Part shown: positions 10,366 to 20,379 of the stretch, in pieces | Layout: each line of letters opens with the position of its first letter | Numbering within the stretch: the stretch's first letter is position 1 | Assembly (NCBI GenBank): GCA_964016885.1 | Contig: OZ024740.1 | Span: 989,004-1,053,003, forward strand | Direction of reading: 5' to 3' | From: Eledone cirrhosa | Lineage: Eukaryota; Mollusca; Cephalopoda; Octopoda; Eledonidae | DNA: 64,000 nucleotides | Translations under genes and position numbers: made by a program | Notes under the pieces: model-generated | Databases searched by the model: none | What the model saw: the letters and a program-made list of their open reading frames with translations, nothing else | What the model was told of the DNA's origin: nothing

Positions 10366-11061
10366 ATGTCTGAATATAGCTGTGAGATTTGCAGGAAAAC
10401 TTTCTCTTTAAAATTGAAACTATCCTCACATGAGAAAATACACAGTAGAGAAAAACCCTTCCACTGTGAAATACGTGGGAAATCTTTTACTAATAATTCT
10501 AATATTGTCGTCCACATACGGAGTCACACAGAAGAAAAACCCTTCCATTGTGAAATATGTGGGAAATCTTTCACCCAGAAGTACAATCTTGTACAACACA
10601 AAAGAACACACACAGGTGAAAACCCCTTCCATTGTGAAATATGTGGAAAATCTTTTTCTCGGAGTTCTCATCTTGAACATCACAAAAGAATACACACTGG
10701 TGAAAAACCTTATTCATGTGGAATATGTGGGAAATCTTTTTCTCGTAATTTTATTCTTGTACAACACAAAAGAATACATACTGGTGAAAAACCCTTCCAT
10801 TGTGAAATATGTGGGAAATCTTTTTCTCAGAGTTCTAATCTTGAACATCACAAAAGAATACATACTGGTGAAAAACCCTTCCAGTGTGAAATATGTGGGA
10901 AATCCTTTTGTAATAGTTCTCATCTTGTATATCACAAAAGAATACACACAGGAGAAAAACCTTATGTGAAATATGTGGTAAATCTTTCACTCAGAATTCG
11001 TCACTGGTTGTTCACCTACGTAGTCAACAGTAGCGGTAAACTCCATCACTGTGAAATGTGA
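10366..11061 (+). CDS. Z1: C2H2 zinc-finger protein, seven fingers, frameshifted C-terminus
   Basis: A single-exon frame of 231 residues begins MSEYSCEICRKTF, the same start as Z2 and Z4. Seven C2H2 units follow at 28-residue spacing, joined by TGEKP-type linkers. They are probably nuclear DNA-binding modules by family knowledge. Finger 2 has lost its second zinc Cys (CEIR instead of CEIC, near residue 37). Near 10965 a 4-bp deletion relative to Z2 (CCTTATGTG versus CCTTATTCATGTG) shifts the frame, so finger 8 becomes KYVVNLSLRIRHWLF and ends at an out-of-frame stop. No KRAB, SCAN or other effector domain is visible. It may be a recently damaged paralogue that still makes a protein. The start is supported by conservation of AAATATGTCTGAATATA across all copies. 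Confidence 0.88.
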   Translation: MSEYSCEICRKTFSLKLKLSSHEKIHSREKPFHCEIRGKSFTNNSNIVVHIRSHTEEKPFHCEICGKSFTQKYNLVQHKRTHTGENPFHCEICGKSFSRSSHLEHHKRIHTGEKPYSCGICGKSFSRNFILVQHKRIHTGEKPFHCEICGKSFSQSSNLEHHKRIHTGEKPFQCEICGKSFCNSSHLVYHKRIHTGEKPYVKYVVNLSLRIRHWLFTYVVNSSGKLHHCEM

Positions 11062-11810
11062 AACAGACAAATATACAGACACACTTTGGAAGGAAGAATA
11101 TCAAATGTGAAGCTTGAGAAATCTTATACATCTCAACATATATGTTGTGTGTGTGTCATCATCATCATCACCGTTTTACGTCCGTTCTTCCACGTTAGCA
11201 TGGGTTAGACGGGTTGTCCTGTTGTGGGCAGTGTCTGGTCGGCTGACCATGCCTTGCTCATACAGGAACTGATTTGGCTTGATTTCTACAGCTGGATGCC
11301 CTTCCTAACACCAACCTCATTTACAGTGAGTGCTGGGTGCCTTTTCGTAGTGCCTACACGTCCACTTTACAGTGTGGGCTGGGTGCTTTTTTGCCGTGGC
11401 ACCTCCACGACCACCTTGCAGTGGGAGGGTGTGGGGGCATATTGTCTATATGCTTCAGCTTGTACCCATGGGAGGTGTGTGTGTGTGTATATATATATAT
11501 TTATTGTTTTTATTTTTTAATACATTACTCAAAGGGAAGAAATATACTGACATATGTCAAAGATTACCATAATGACTAGGGAGCGGAGGACAAGATATGC
11601 TGGACATTGCTACTGAGGGTAGGATGAGCTGGCTCTTCTGGTGGATACCTAAACATTGTGAGACCCTAGTGGGATGACTGAGATTGATCTACATAGATCA
11701 GATGTCTTAGGATGTTCAGCTGGAGATTAATGATCTCAGGAATGCCATGGAAGATCGTGACATCTAAAAAAGAAGAGTAGAATTGTTCTGGCCAATCCAC
11801 CTGACCTAAT
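11062..11810 (+). repeat. Zinc-finger 3' flank, module 1
   Basis: The conserved 3' flank (CATCACTGTGAAATGTGAAAC, then GGTGGATACCTAAACATTGT and GACCCTAGTGGGATGACTGA) is interrupted at 11157-11480 by a LINE tail. The same order is found after Z2, Z3 and Z4. No clear polyadenylation signal was seen. Confidence 0.7.
11157..11480 (-). mobile_element. LINE copy H: 3' end only
   Basis: The copy starts with CATCATCATCATCACCG, then TTTTACGTCCGTTCTTCCAC, AGCATGGGTTAGACGGGTTG and GCTGGATGCCCTTCCTAACA. This is the reversed 3' UTR of the APE-type LINE and is strongly 5'-truncated. Confidence 0.85.
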
Positions 11811-12270
11811 AAATCTAAACTATAATAAAGTAAGGAGTGCGGGACTGCATATGGTTTATAATTTTTTATCGCATTAGTAAAATAAGTTGGATTACTTTGA
11901 ATAAATAATGAATGAATATTACATAATTTATCTACTAAATTTTGTGACTGTTGATTAAATATATTTTGTTTTTTTAAAGATTTACTTCTTTAACATTTCT
12001 GAAATGTCAACACTTCCGGTTAGCCATCGCTTAAATAAACATTCATATATTTCTGTCACTAATTTTCTCCTAATGCAGTTTATATATAATATCGTCTTTT
12101 TTAATGTATCATGGATTACGTTACTGATTAAATAAGACAGTGTAACACAGTCTTCGTTCAATTTCTATGTACTATATATTGTCGATTACGATTTTATTTG
12201 ATGTATCATATCTACATGTATATATACCTGCGTATAATATCAATATGCACACTACACATGCTAGCAGAAA
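11811..12270. repeat. Second copy of the 8510-8960 dispersed block
   Basis: Shares AATAAGTTGGATTACTTTGA, AATGTCAACACTTCCGGTTA and ATGTATCATGGATTACGTTA with the first copy, in the same orientation. No gene is seen. Confidence 0.75.
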
Positions 12271-13140
12271 ATAATAATAATATTAATATATATTGATAAA
12301 CATTTATTATGGTGAAATATGTTGGAAATCATTCTCAGAGGTTTTCTATTGTAATTAACAAATACACCCTGTAGAAAGTACCCCTTCATATTATTTGTCA
12401 TTAAGGGCTATTACAGAGACACAATCTCATTTCATTGTTGAGGGTGGTGGATTTGCAGAATCAGTAGTGTCAGACGATATGCTTTGTGTCAAAGTTAGTC
12501 CTTTATGTTCTAGGTTTAAATCATGCCATGGTCAACTTTGACTTTCTTCCATTCAAGGTTGATAAAAACAGTAACAGTAATGCACTGGGCCTGATTTAAT
12601 TGGCATTCCCCTTTCTCTTCAAATTGCTGGCCTTGAGTCAAAAGTAGAAACATTTATTTAAAGTCTATAAAACAATAGATAGAATGTTTTCTGCCATATT
12701 TATCCTGGTTCTCTGCTCTCTGGATTTAAATCCTGCTGAGGTCAACTTTCTTTCGTCCATTCAAGGTTGATAAAAAACAATACCAGTCTATCACTGGGGT
12801 CTGTTCTTCCTCTCTATATTTCTATCTCATTTCCTCCCTCTTATTCTCTCTCCTTCTCTGGAAGAAATCAACTGTTCAAACCTGGAGAGTGAAGGGCTCC
12901 AACAAGCTTCAAATGTCCAGTGACACCCTTACAACTACATCATTAAAAAAAAACATTGATGTGTGTTTATTTTGTAAACCTTAACTGGTTTATATTTATA
13001 TTTATGACAAAATATCCACATGTGTAAATAAAAACAATTGCATAACTTTAATATTTGTTGGATGGTACTGTCATGACAGTTCAAATTTTGAGTTTTTAAA
13101 AAAATAATTCACATTTAAAAATACTTTACAACTTTCTTCT
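12271..13140 (+). repeat. Extended module flank with two decayed type 2 SINEs
   Basis: The same sequence order recurs at 42430-43290, in part at 25971-26160, and inverted at 55740-56570. An old SINE lies at about 12445-12655 (GGTAGT...GTCAGACGATATGC, GCTGGCCTTGAGTCAAAAGT) and a second at about 12690-12810. Then come CTTCTCTGGAAGAAATC and GTCCAGTGACACCC. No gene. Confidence 0.65.
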
Positions 13141-13399
13141 CTTTTTCTTCAGCCATTTATTTCTGAGAGGGTTGTAGGGGGTAGAGTCCACACACACCCC
13201 TTCTAGGGGTAGAGTCCTCACACACCTTTTCTAGGTCATGTGTGTAAAATTTTCTCTTTACACTACACACACGCAACACATCACCCTGCACACACACACA
13301 CCTCATCAAAACACCACACCACAACATAACATACAAACCAGGTAGTTATACCAACCCAGTATCTTGATTTTAGTGATTTTTTTTGTAATAAATCTCAAC
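13141..13399. other. Unassigned spacer with a short duplicated motif
   Basis: TAGGGGTAGAGTCC and ACACACC occur twice between 13180 and 13235, followed by ACACAC-rich sequence. Nothing else is recognised. Confidence 0.5.
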
Positions 13400-13925
13400 A
13401 TCTCAGGATCTTACTTACCAAGTGGAGTGGAACTCATCAGATTGGACCAAGGAAACAATGTTTCCATTGGTCTTTCCAATTGATGATAGAGAATATAGTT
13501 ATTTGCCGTTGTGTTGCCAAACGATGCCAAAAGCCATTGACCTGCATCTTTGGTCAAGAAGGCCATTGGAGCGTCACTCACAGAAGCTGATACAGCAGCC
13601 AGCTTGACAGCCGATATAGGTAGCACTAACAATTATCACTACCATTAACAAGAGGAGGGCAGCAACAGCAACTGTGACAATAACAACTACCCCGCATCTT
13701 CAGTTAAAGAAGACGTTCAAGCCCCAGCAACAGGCCTGGCAGCCCGAATAGGTAGCAGTTTCAACTACCACCATCATCAACAGGAGGAAGGCAGCAACAG
13801 CAGTGGTGACATTAACAACAAAAACGTGTATACACCAATAACTTACCAGCAAACACTACCACTACCATTACCAAGAGGAAGCCAACTCCATCATCAGTGA
13901 CAATAACAACAACACATATGTATTC
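13400..13925 (-). CDS. Candidate exon cluster with three transmembrane-like repeats
   Basis: On the minus strand, three related stretches read as a hydrophobic helix. About 13905-13835 gives VVVIVTDDGVGFLLVMVVVV followed by a GCTG/GTAAGT donor-like site. About 13812-13735 gives NVTTAVAAFLLLMMVVVET followed by ATYSGCQAC. About 13672-13605 gives IVTVAVAALLLLMVVIIVS followed by ATYIGCQAG. Downstream, 13632-13411 is a 73-residue frame (SDAPMAFLTKDAGQWLLASF) ending in a consensus donor, CTTG/GTAAGTAAG near 13419. The helices may be tandem copies of one transmembrane exon, but trinucleotide-rich DNA (AACAAC, CCATCA) could also produce this by chance. I recognise no family. Confidence 0.28.
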
Positions 13926-14149
13926 AGGATTGAAAGACTCACCTTTGGCCACAAGGTTCTATGAGAAACTGCTAACATGCTCGCATGTATGCGTGCTGAA
14001 CTCTGGGTCTTCCCACTGGGAACAACCCCCTGTTTTCTTTTTTGTACATTCATCCATTCCCTCTTTTATTTATTTGCTAACATTCTACCTTCATGCACCC
14101 TCTTCTTTTCTCTCTTGTCTTCTGACGCCTCCATATCTGATATAGGTGA
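13926..14149. other. Spacer, no assigned feature
   Basis: T/C-rich sequence near 14030-14140. No recognisable gene or repeat. Confidence 0.4.
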
Positions 14150-15330
14150 GCTATGAGACCCTCTTATCAGCACTTTTCCTTCCACCCACACAGTTGTACC
14201 CTGCACCTAGGCTGGTGGCAGCCAGCCGCTTCGTGCCCCATGCCCCATCCTCCATCCCCACCAGTCGACACCTGCAGCACCTCGCATAGTGGAGATGCAG
14301 AAACTGTCTCTTTGCCTCGTCTGCCCAGCCACGGCCGTCTAGCACACCACCAGATGAGACAGCCAGCTTGCCTGATGCCCAAGTGTCGCTGGTCATCATC
14401 GCTCGGCCCAGACGGTGCCGGAAGATCCCACTCAGGATCCCGAGAGCAGCCCAGATGCCAGTAGCCAATGCCCTTGCTTCCTCGATTGATAGTACCATGG
14501 ATTCCAATCGAACCAGCGACTGGCTGCGACTTTTCTAATTCGCCCCACTCGCCCTCGGCCTCCCCATCTCTGGTGTTGTCCGAGGTGGCAGGTCGACAGC
14601 AGCCTTTGTCAAGGCCAATGTTTCGTCCTTTGGGCAAGTGCCCATTCCCAGCGTTCCTAAGGACACCACACACCCCGCTCTCAGGTGCCGCCAATCCACC
14701 ACCCTTGAGGCCAGCACCAAGCATTTGCGTGACTGTGTAAACGCCAAATTAATCATGGGTGATGTCTCGACTGCAGTCAGAGTGGTGGCCTTGGAGGACA
14801 CTGTCCTCCAATCCACCGAGGAGGTCCTGGCTGCCCTGTGACTCAAGCACCCTGAGCCACTCGCTGATCTCAGACCCATAGCCCCACCCGATCCCCACTT
14901 GCTCCTTGTGGCTTCCAATGCAGACATCATGTCCGCCATCAAGTCCTTCCCAGCAAGCAGCTAGGTGCTGATGGTAACCGGCCTGGCCACCTCAAGGAGT
15001 TGCTATCCCCCCTCTCCACTGAGGCCGGGCGCTGCCTTCTGAGTGCAATTGTGGCACTCACCAATAAGCTAATCCATGGCGCCCTGGACCCTCATGCCCA
15101 AGGCCTCTTTATGGCTACCCTGACCGCTCTCAGGAAGAAAGAAGGTGGCATATGCCCCATCTCTGTGGGCAATGTCTTCCAGGGGCTGGCTGGTCTGCAG
15201 GGCCATAACACCTGAACTGGGTTAGGAGTTCAGTCCGGTGCAATTGGGTGTCTGCGTGTGAGGAGGCCGCACATGTAACCCGGCAGTTCTTCAACAGCTG
15301 CACACCGGAACTGGCATCCAGGGACTCCAG
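14150..15330 (+). pseudogene. GC-rich island with decayed reverse transcriptase (N-terminal part)
   Basis: Composition jumps to clearly GC-rich. Across two frames the plus strand reads SNADIMSAIKSFPASS, then, after a shift near 14970, GADGNRPGHLKELLSP, LLSAIVALTNKLIHGAL and LTALRKKEGGICPISVGN. These match my recollection of a widespread invertebrate retroelement RT whose usual forms are SFP.GS.GG.DGLRPQHLK and L.KK.GGIRPIAVG. In-frame stops and shifts show it is dead. The catalytic YADD region is not present before the element ends. Long frames on the opposite strand are shadows of the GC-rich coding strand. Confidence 0.6.
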
Positions 15331-15334
15331 GCAC

Positions 15335-15485
15335 CTCATTGTCAATGTGGTTGGCATAAGGAAGGGCATCCAGCCAGAAAAGCCCCTATATGAGCTGTCA
15401 CAGTCACCCGACACAACTTGCCTCAAAATAGAACCTGTGTAACCCATGGAAGATAGATGTTAATCGATGATGGTGATGATGATGT
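15335..15485 (+). mobile_element. LINE/SINE-type 3' tail attached to the GC-rich element
   Basis: Contains GTTGGCATAAGGAAGGGCAT, ACAACTTGCCTCAAAATAGA and a GATGATGGTGATGATGATG tail. These are the 3'-end signals of the local APE-type LINE. Confidence 0.75.
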
Positions 15486-15489
15486 TATA

Positions 15490-15713
15490 TATGTAGTGTA
15501 TACATAGTATGTATAGTGCATATATATATATGATAAATGCTGGTGTCAAGCTGTTTCAGCCATTCCTCTGGACATTATATATAGTGTATGTATGTAGTAT
15601 ATATATATATATATATATAGTGTATATAATAGTTGTAATGTCACGGGTGCCGATCTATATCAGCCTTTCCCTTGGACAACATGACATATAGTCTATATAT
15701 ATTGGACAATATT
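15490..15713. repeat. Partial R-block
   Basis: Shares GTAATGTCACGGGTGCCGAT, CTATATCAGCC and CCTTGGACAACATGACATAT with the R-blocks at 7433 and 44390 (inverted). The rest is (TA)n. Confidence 0.7.
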
Positions 15714-15960
15714 ATCATCATCATCATCATCATCATCACCGTTTTACGTCCGTTCTTCCACACTAGCATGGGTTAGACGGGTTGTCCTGTTGTGGGCAGT
15801 GTCTGGTCGGCTGACCATGCCTTGCTCATACAGGAACTGATTTGGCTTAATTTCTACAGCTGGATGCCTTAGGAAGGGCATCCAGCTGTAGAAATCAAGC
15901 CAGAATCAGTTCCCGTCCCACCCTTGCAAGCAGGGAAAAGCGGACGTAAAATGAAATGAA
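15714..15960. mobile_element. Fold-back pair of LINE/SINE 3' ends (copy I)
   Basis: 15714-15868 is a minus-strand 3' end (CATCATCATCACCGTTTTAC to TTTCTACAGCTGGATGCC). 15869-15960 is a plus-strand 3' end (GGAAGGGCATCCAGCTGTAG to GCGGACGTAAAATGAAATGA). The two meet as an inverted repeat, GCTGGATGCC / GGCATCCAGC. Confidence 0.8.
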
Positions 15961-16554
15961 ATGATATATATATATATATACATACACACACATACATACT
16001 TATATATATGTATGTAAAAGGTAAACAGAAATAACAACACAATCGGTACAATATATGGAAGGGATATATTAGGTTATCACTTGATATAGCAGGAAGAGGA
16101 CCTTAATGTTTCGGATGCTAGTCCTTCATCAGAAGAAAGAATGAGAAATAAAATACATTGAGGGGACGCGCGGGTTGGAATTGGAAAAAATGTCTTTAGA
16201 TAAAAATAACAGGTCCATTCATGTTGACATCTCTTGTAAAACTGTTGGTGCTAGCGTTTTGTGTATGATTTATTTTTTTAGAAAAGTGGATGATGGATCG
16301 CGTCTACCTGAAATGGAAAAAAAAACGTTTTGTAAAAAGAGCTATACTTGTGCACGTACGTAAGCATGTGTGTGTGTGTTGTTATACGTCCATACGAAGC
16401 TAAGAAGAAATGTATGTGTATATGTGAGTAAAAGAGTGTATATATATACATACATACATATATATACCCAACCAGTGTATTAATGCCAAAACAATTATCA
16501 GCACAGCAACAAATATATATCGCAATAACTGTGTAAACAGCAATAACACTAACC
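15961..16554. other. Unassigned AT-rich region with a hammerhead-like motif
   Basis: Microsatellites lie at 15965-15980 and 16440-16465. A Penelope-style motif is at 16109-16132. A 62-residue frame at 16175-16363 ends beside GCAC/GTACGTAAG, which resembles a splice donor, but nothing else supports an exon. Confidence 0.5.
16109..16132 (-). ncRNA. Short hammerhead-like core
   Basis: The minus strand reads CTGATGA, AGGACTAGCATCC, GAAAC. Stem II would be GGA/UCC around a 6-nt loop. It is followed by ATTAAGGTC. Flanking strands do not obviously pair as stem I. Confidence 0.3.
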
Positions 16555-18192
16555 ATGTTAGAGCTGCGCACGGTAGTGGGGTGGCAGGTGCGGCCATGTA
16601 TGAGAACATCCCCCCACCCCGACTGTCTTCAAGCAATCACACTACAGGAAAAGGAAAATATGAAGACGTCGCATCTCAGAGTTGCAACACTTAATGTTGG
16701 CACTCTAACATGTACATCTGGTGAGATAGCGGATGTGCTGGAGGGAAGGCATGTGGATGTGTGCTGCGTGCAAGAGGTGAGATGGAGAGGTGCCTCTGCG
16801 AAACTAATCACAGGCAAACACCTTACTTATAAGCTTTTCTGGGTAATGATGATGGGTTAGGAGGAGTAGGCATTTTCCTGGCTGAGAGATGGATCAATAA
16901 GACAATAGAGGTAGTTTGAGTTAGTAATAGAATAATTAAGCTTAGATTAGTTGTAGGCAGGAGACTACTGACAATCATCTCTGCCTATGCACCCCAGGCA
17001 GGCCTAGGTAAAGAAGAAAATGACTGCTTTTACAAACAGCCACAATGACAGAGAACAGAGACATTGTTATGCTAGCAGGGGACTTCAATGGTCATGTTGG
17101 ACACCTCCAGGATGGTTACACTGGGGTACATGGTGGTCACGGTTACGGTGCAAAAAATGAAGGAGTGAGACTTCTTGAATTTTGTGATGCAAGTGCACTA
17201 ATCATTTGCAACACTAACTTCCAGAAACCTGTCAACCACCTAATAACCTACAAATCAGGCGAGCACATAAGCCAGATTGACTTCTCACTAGTTAGGCAGC
17301 AGGACAGGCAGGTGGTGTCAAATACCAAGGCATACCCTGGGGAAAGAATGTACCCCACAGCATAGGTTAGGCGTTAGTGATATCTCACTAAGCAAGAGAC
17401 GGAATGAGACATACAGGAAGGTGTGGAGAAGAAAGGTCTGGAAGCTAAAAGACCTTTCACTAAAATACAAATTTAGGAAAGCCTTTCAAGATGTGTATGA
17501 CGAAAAAGAAGACGATTTAGAGTCGTATGACATAGATAATAACTGGAATTTCTTATGTGACAACTTACTGCAGGCTACTGATGAAACTTCTGGCTGGAGC
17601 AGAACTCCAACCAGACAGAGAGTGACCTGGTGGTGGAACAACACGGTAGATAGGGCCATTAGAGACAAAAGACTAGCATGGAATTCTTGGAAAAAGGGTG
17701 GGAGTAGAGAAGGATATACAGCTGCTAAGAGAGAAGCTAGATATCAGGTGTATTAAGCACGCAGGAAGGCTGAGAGTAGGAGGTTTGCCAATGTTCTGCG
17801 ACGGGAAGATCAGAGACGGCCGGTGTTCCACATTGCAAGGCAGTGTGTCATTGCAAATCAGGATGTTGTTGGAGATAAATGTGTCCGGAATGGTGTCGGT
17901 GTACTTAATGTTACGAATGATCAGAAAAAGGAGGCCTGGAAATGTCATTATGAGAAACTGATGAATGTGGAGAACAAATGGGAGTGAGAGAAATTACCCT
18001 CAGTAGATCCGACAGAGGGACCAACTATTGAGATTGAGGAATTAAGGAAATGAAAAATGGAATGGCTGCTAGACTGTCGGGGATAGTTGCTGAGATGCTG
18101 AAGGCATCAGGGGACGTAGGCACTAAACTGGTTGTACGCATCATCAATCAGGTTATATATGGTGGTGTCATACCCAAAGACTGGTACAGCAG
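16555..18192 (+). pseudogene. LINE copy B: 5' half with AP endonuclease, frame broken
   Basis: This is the 5' part of the APE-type LINE. From an ATG at 16660 the frame reads HLRVATLNVGTLTCTSGEIA and VDVCCVQEVRWRGASAKLIT, the N-terminal half of an AP-like endonuclease (the catalytic Glu is the QEVRW Glu). After frameshifts near 16855 it continues at 17045-17365 with LAGDFNGHVGHLQDGYTG and HGGHGYG, the DxN catalytic region, and LLEFCDASALIICNTNF. The linker (17421-17960) and the start of the RT (18050-18190, MLKASGDV...IPKDWYSS) follow. It is cut at 18192, where copy C joins in the opposite orientation. The domain order is that of an APE-type LINE; I recall such endonucleases being annotated 'craniofacial development protein 2-like'. 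Not functional as read. Confidence 0.87.
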
Positions 18193-18487
18193 TCATCATC
18201 ATCATCATCATCACCGTTTTACGTCCGTTCTTCCACGCTAGCATGGGTTAGACGGGTTGTCCTGTTGTGGGCAGTGTCTGGTCGGCTGACCATGCCTTGC
18301 TCATACAGGAACTGATTTGGCTTGATTTCTACAGCTGGATACCCTTCCTAACACCAACCTCATTTACAGTGAGTGCTGGGTGCTTTTTCGTGGTGCCTAC
18401 ACGTCCACTTTACAGTGTGGGCTGGGTGCTTTTTTGCCGTGGCACCTCCACGACCACCTTGCAGTGGGGGCATATTGTCTATATGCT

Positions 18488-19021
18488 TCAGCTGGTACCC
18501 ATGGGAGGTCGGGTACTCTGTATTACTGCGTGACGCCAGAAGTCACGGTTGTGTGTCATCGCCTTTGAGAGGTGTAATTGGGTAAGGTCGACTTTTATCA
18601 CCTCATCCCAGGTCATCTTGGGTCTCCCCACTCCGCGGTTTCCATCGACTTCTAGTGCTCTGCACCTTTTTATGCAGCTGTCATCCTTCATACGCATCAC
18701 ATGTCCATACCAATGCAACCGCCTCTTCTGCACACAGCATTTGATTCCTCTTATGCTCAGTCTCTCTCTCAATTCATTTATGCTTTGTCGCTTGCGTATA
18801 TTACTATTACACATCCATCGGAGCATGCAGGCTTCGTTTCTCTCTAATCTACGCAAGTCTTCCACCTTCAGCGCCCAGGTCTCACTACCATGTAACATTG
18901 CTGTTCGGATACACGCATCATACAGTCTGCCTTTCATTTTGAGGGAGAAGCCTTTTGCAGCTAGCAGTGGCAGTAGTTCCCTGAACTTCTTCCATCCCGT
19001 TCTTACCCTAGTTATTAACAC
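18488..19021 (-). CDS. LINE copy C C-terminal region (after the 13-bp deletion)
   Basis: A frame of 177 residues continues the LINE protein: TRVRTGWKKFRELLPLLAAK, LYDACIRTAMLHGSETWAL, RLERNEACMLRWMCNSNI, RRLHWYGHVMRMKDDSCIK and GVGRPKMTWDEV. This C-terminal block is conserved in copies A, E, F and G and is typical of several LINE clades. Its role in the element is not known to me. The frame is separate only because of the deletion near 19016. Confidence 0.85.
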   Translation of the reverse strand: MLITRVRTGWKKFRELLPLLAAKGFSLKMKGRLYDACIRTAMLHGSETWALKVEDLRRLERNEACMLRWMCNSNIRKRQSINELRERLSIRGIKCCVQKRRLHWYGHVMRMKDDSCIKRCRALEVDGNRGVGRPKMTWDEVIKVDLTQLHLSKAMTHNRDFWRHAVIQSTRPPMGTS

Positions 19022-20379
19022 CCACCTCCGCTGCTAATTCGGTCACCTAGGTAGCAGAAGCTGTCTACTGTCTCTACAGAGCTCTCCCAGAGATTGGTGG
19101 TACTTGTTTCCTGTGGCTGTTTGCTGCTTGCTGTCCCAGTACAGCTGCTGCATGTGAAGCCTACATTCTTAATTAAGCTTCCTGAGATCCCGCTACATCT
19201 CTTGTGTACCCATTGTTTGCATTTGGGGCAGAGAATGGGGTTCCTACCTACACCTTTCCTACATACTGAGCAAGGCCATTTCCCTGAGGGGATCTGGGTT
19301 CTGTTTTCTCGTCTACTTACAAGGACCTTAGTCTTTGTCATGTTGACTTTGAGACCTTTTCTTTCTAGTCCCTGCTTCCAAGTTTGGAATTTCTTCTCTA
19401 GTTCTACCATAGATTCAGCTATAAGTGCGAGGTCATCAGCATACACGAGTTCCCATGGGCATCTAGTCTTAAACTCCTCCGTTATTGCCTGCAGGAAAAC
19501 GATGAACAGGAGAGGGATAAGAACAGAGCCCTGGTGGACACCAACCTGTATGCTAAATTCCTCGCTATACTCATTGCTAAACCTAACTTTGCTGACTGCT
19601 CCCCTATACATGGCTTGTACAGCTTTCACAAGCCATTCATCTACTCCTAGTTTTCTAAGAGCCCACCAGATTACAGCACGTGGAACTCTGTCAAAGGCTT
19701 TCTCAAGATCGACGAATGCCAGGTAGAGTGGCTTACTTTTAGCTAGACACTTTTCCTGTAACTGCCTCACAAGGAAGAGGGCATGAGTGGTGCCTCTTCC
19801 TGGTACAAACCCAAATTGCATCTCATCTAGTTTCACCCGGTCCCTAATCAACTGTGCTATAACTCGTTCTGTTACTTTCATGACCTGGTCCATCAGCTTT
19901 ATACCTCTATAGTTTCCTCTATCTAGTGCATCACCTTTACCTTTGTAGCAGTTGGCAATGATGCTACTGCACCAATCTTTTGGTATGGCACCTTCTAGTA
20001 TTACCTGGTTAACAATACGTGTGGTTATAGTGTGACCTACAGACCCAGATGCCTTCAGCATCTCGGCAGCTATACCCGATGGACCGGTTGCCTTCCCCAT
20101 CTTCATATCTTTGATTGCCTTACTTACTACGTTGCTGCTGATTTGTACTGCTGGTCCCTCTATAGGGTCTACTTGGGGTAGGGTCTCTTCTTCCCATGCA
20201 TTCTCCTCATTTAGTAATCTATCATAATGACTCTTCCATGCATCTTTCTTCTCAGCACTTGTGAGGGCAAGCTCACCTTTATCATTCCGGATACACTTCT
20301 CTCCAATGACATCACAATTCTCTCTGATACACTGCCTCGCAATCTTGAACACCTCCTGTTTCTGGTCCTCACGTTGCAA
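19015..20379 (-). CDS. LINE copy C reverse transcriptase with PHD-like finger
   Basis: A 454-residue open frame. Domains in order: an endonuclease-RT linker (1-85); the RT N-terminal region with KATGPSGIAAEMLKASG (96-112), CYKGKGDALDRGNYRGIKL and QFGFVPGRGTTHAL; motif A YLAFVDLEKAFDRVPR (catalytic Asp 224); motif B VGVHQGSVLIPLLF; motif C LVYADDLALIAES (YADD 313-316). Near residue 365 onward comes a C4HC3 zinc finger, CSVC...CPKC...WVHKRC...CSSC, resembling a PHD finger. The start shown is the first Met of the open frame; real translation would begin upstream. The frame ends at a 13-bp deletion, beyond which 18488-19021 continues the same protein. Confidence 0.88.
   Translation of the reverse strand: MQREDQKQEVFKIARQCIRENCDVIGEKCIRNDKGELALTSAEKKDAWKSHYDRLLNEENAWEEETLPQVDPIEGPAVQISSNVVSKAIKDMKMGKATGPSGIAAEMLKASGSVGHTITTRIVNQVILEGAIPKDWCSSIIANCYKGKGDALDRGNYRGIKLMDQVMKVTERVIAQLIRDRVKLDEMQFGFVPGRGTTHALFLVRQLQEKCLAKSKPLYLAFVDLEKAFDRVPRAVIWWALRKLGVDEWLVKAVQAMYRGAVSKVRFSNEYSEEFSIQVGVHQGSVLIPLLFIVFLQAITEEFKTRCPWELVYADDLALIAESMVELEKKFQTWKQGLERKGLKVNMTKTKVLVSRRENRTQIPSGKWPCSVCRKGVGRNPILCPKCKQWVHKRCSGISGSLIKNVGFTCSSCTGTASSKQPQETSTTNLWESSVETVDSFCYLGDRISSGGGC

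Noticed and set aside
14167..14942. Long minus-strand frames in the GC-rich island (118-185 residues)
   Set aside because: They are shadows opposite a decayed reverse transcriptase; no domain is visible and GC-rich DNA has few stops.
16175..16363. A 62-residue frame beside GTACGTAAG
   Set aside because: One donor-like site alone is weak; no acceptor, repeat or homologue supports an exon.
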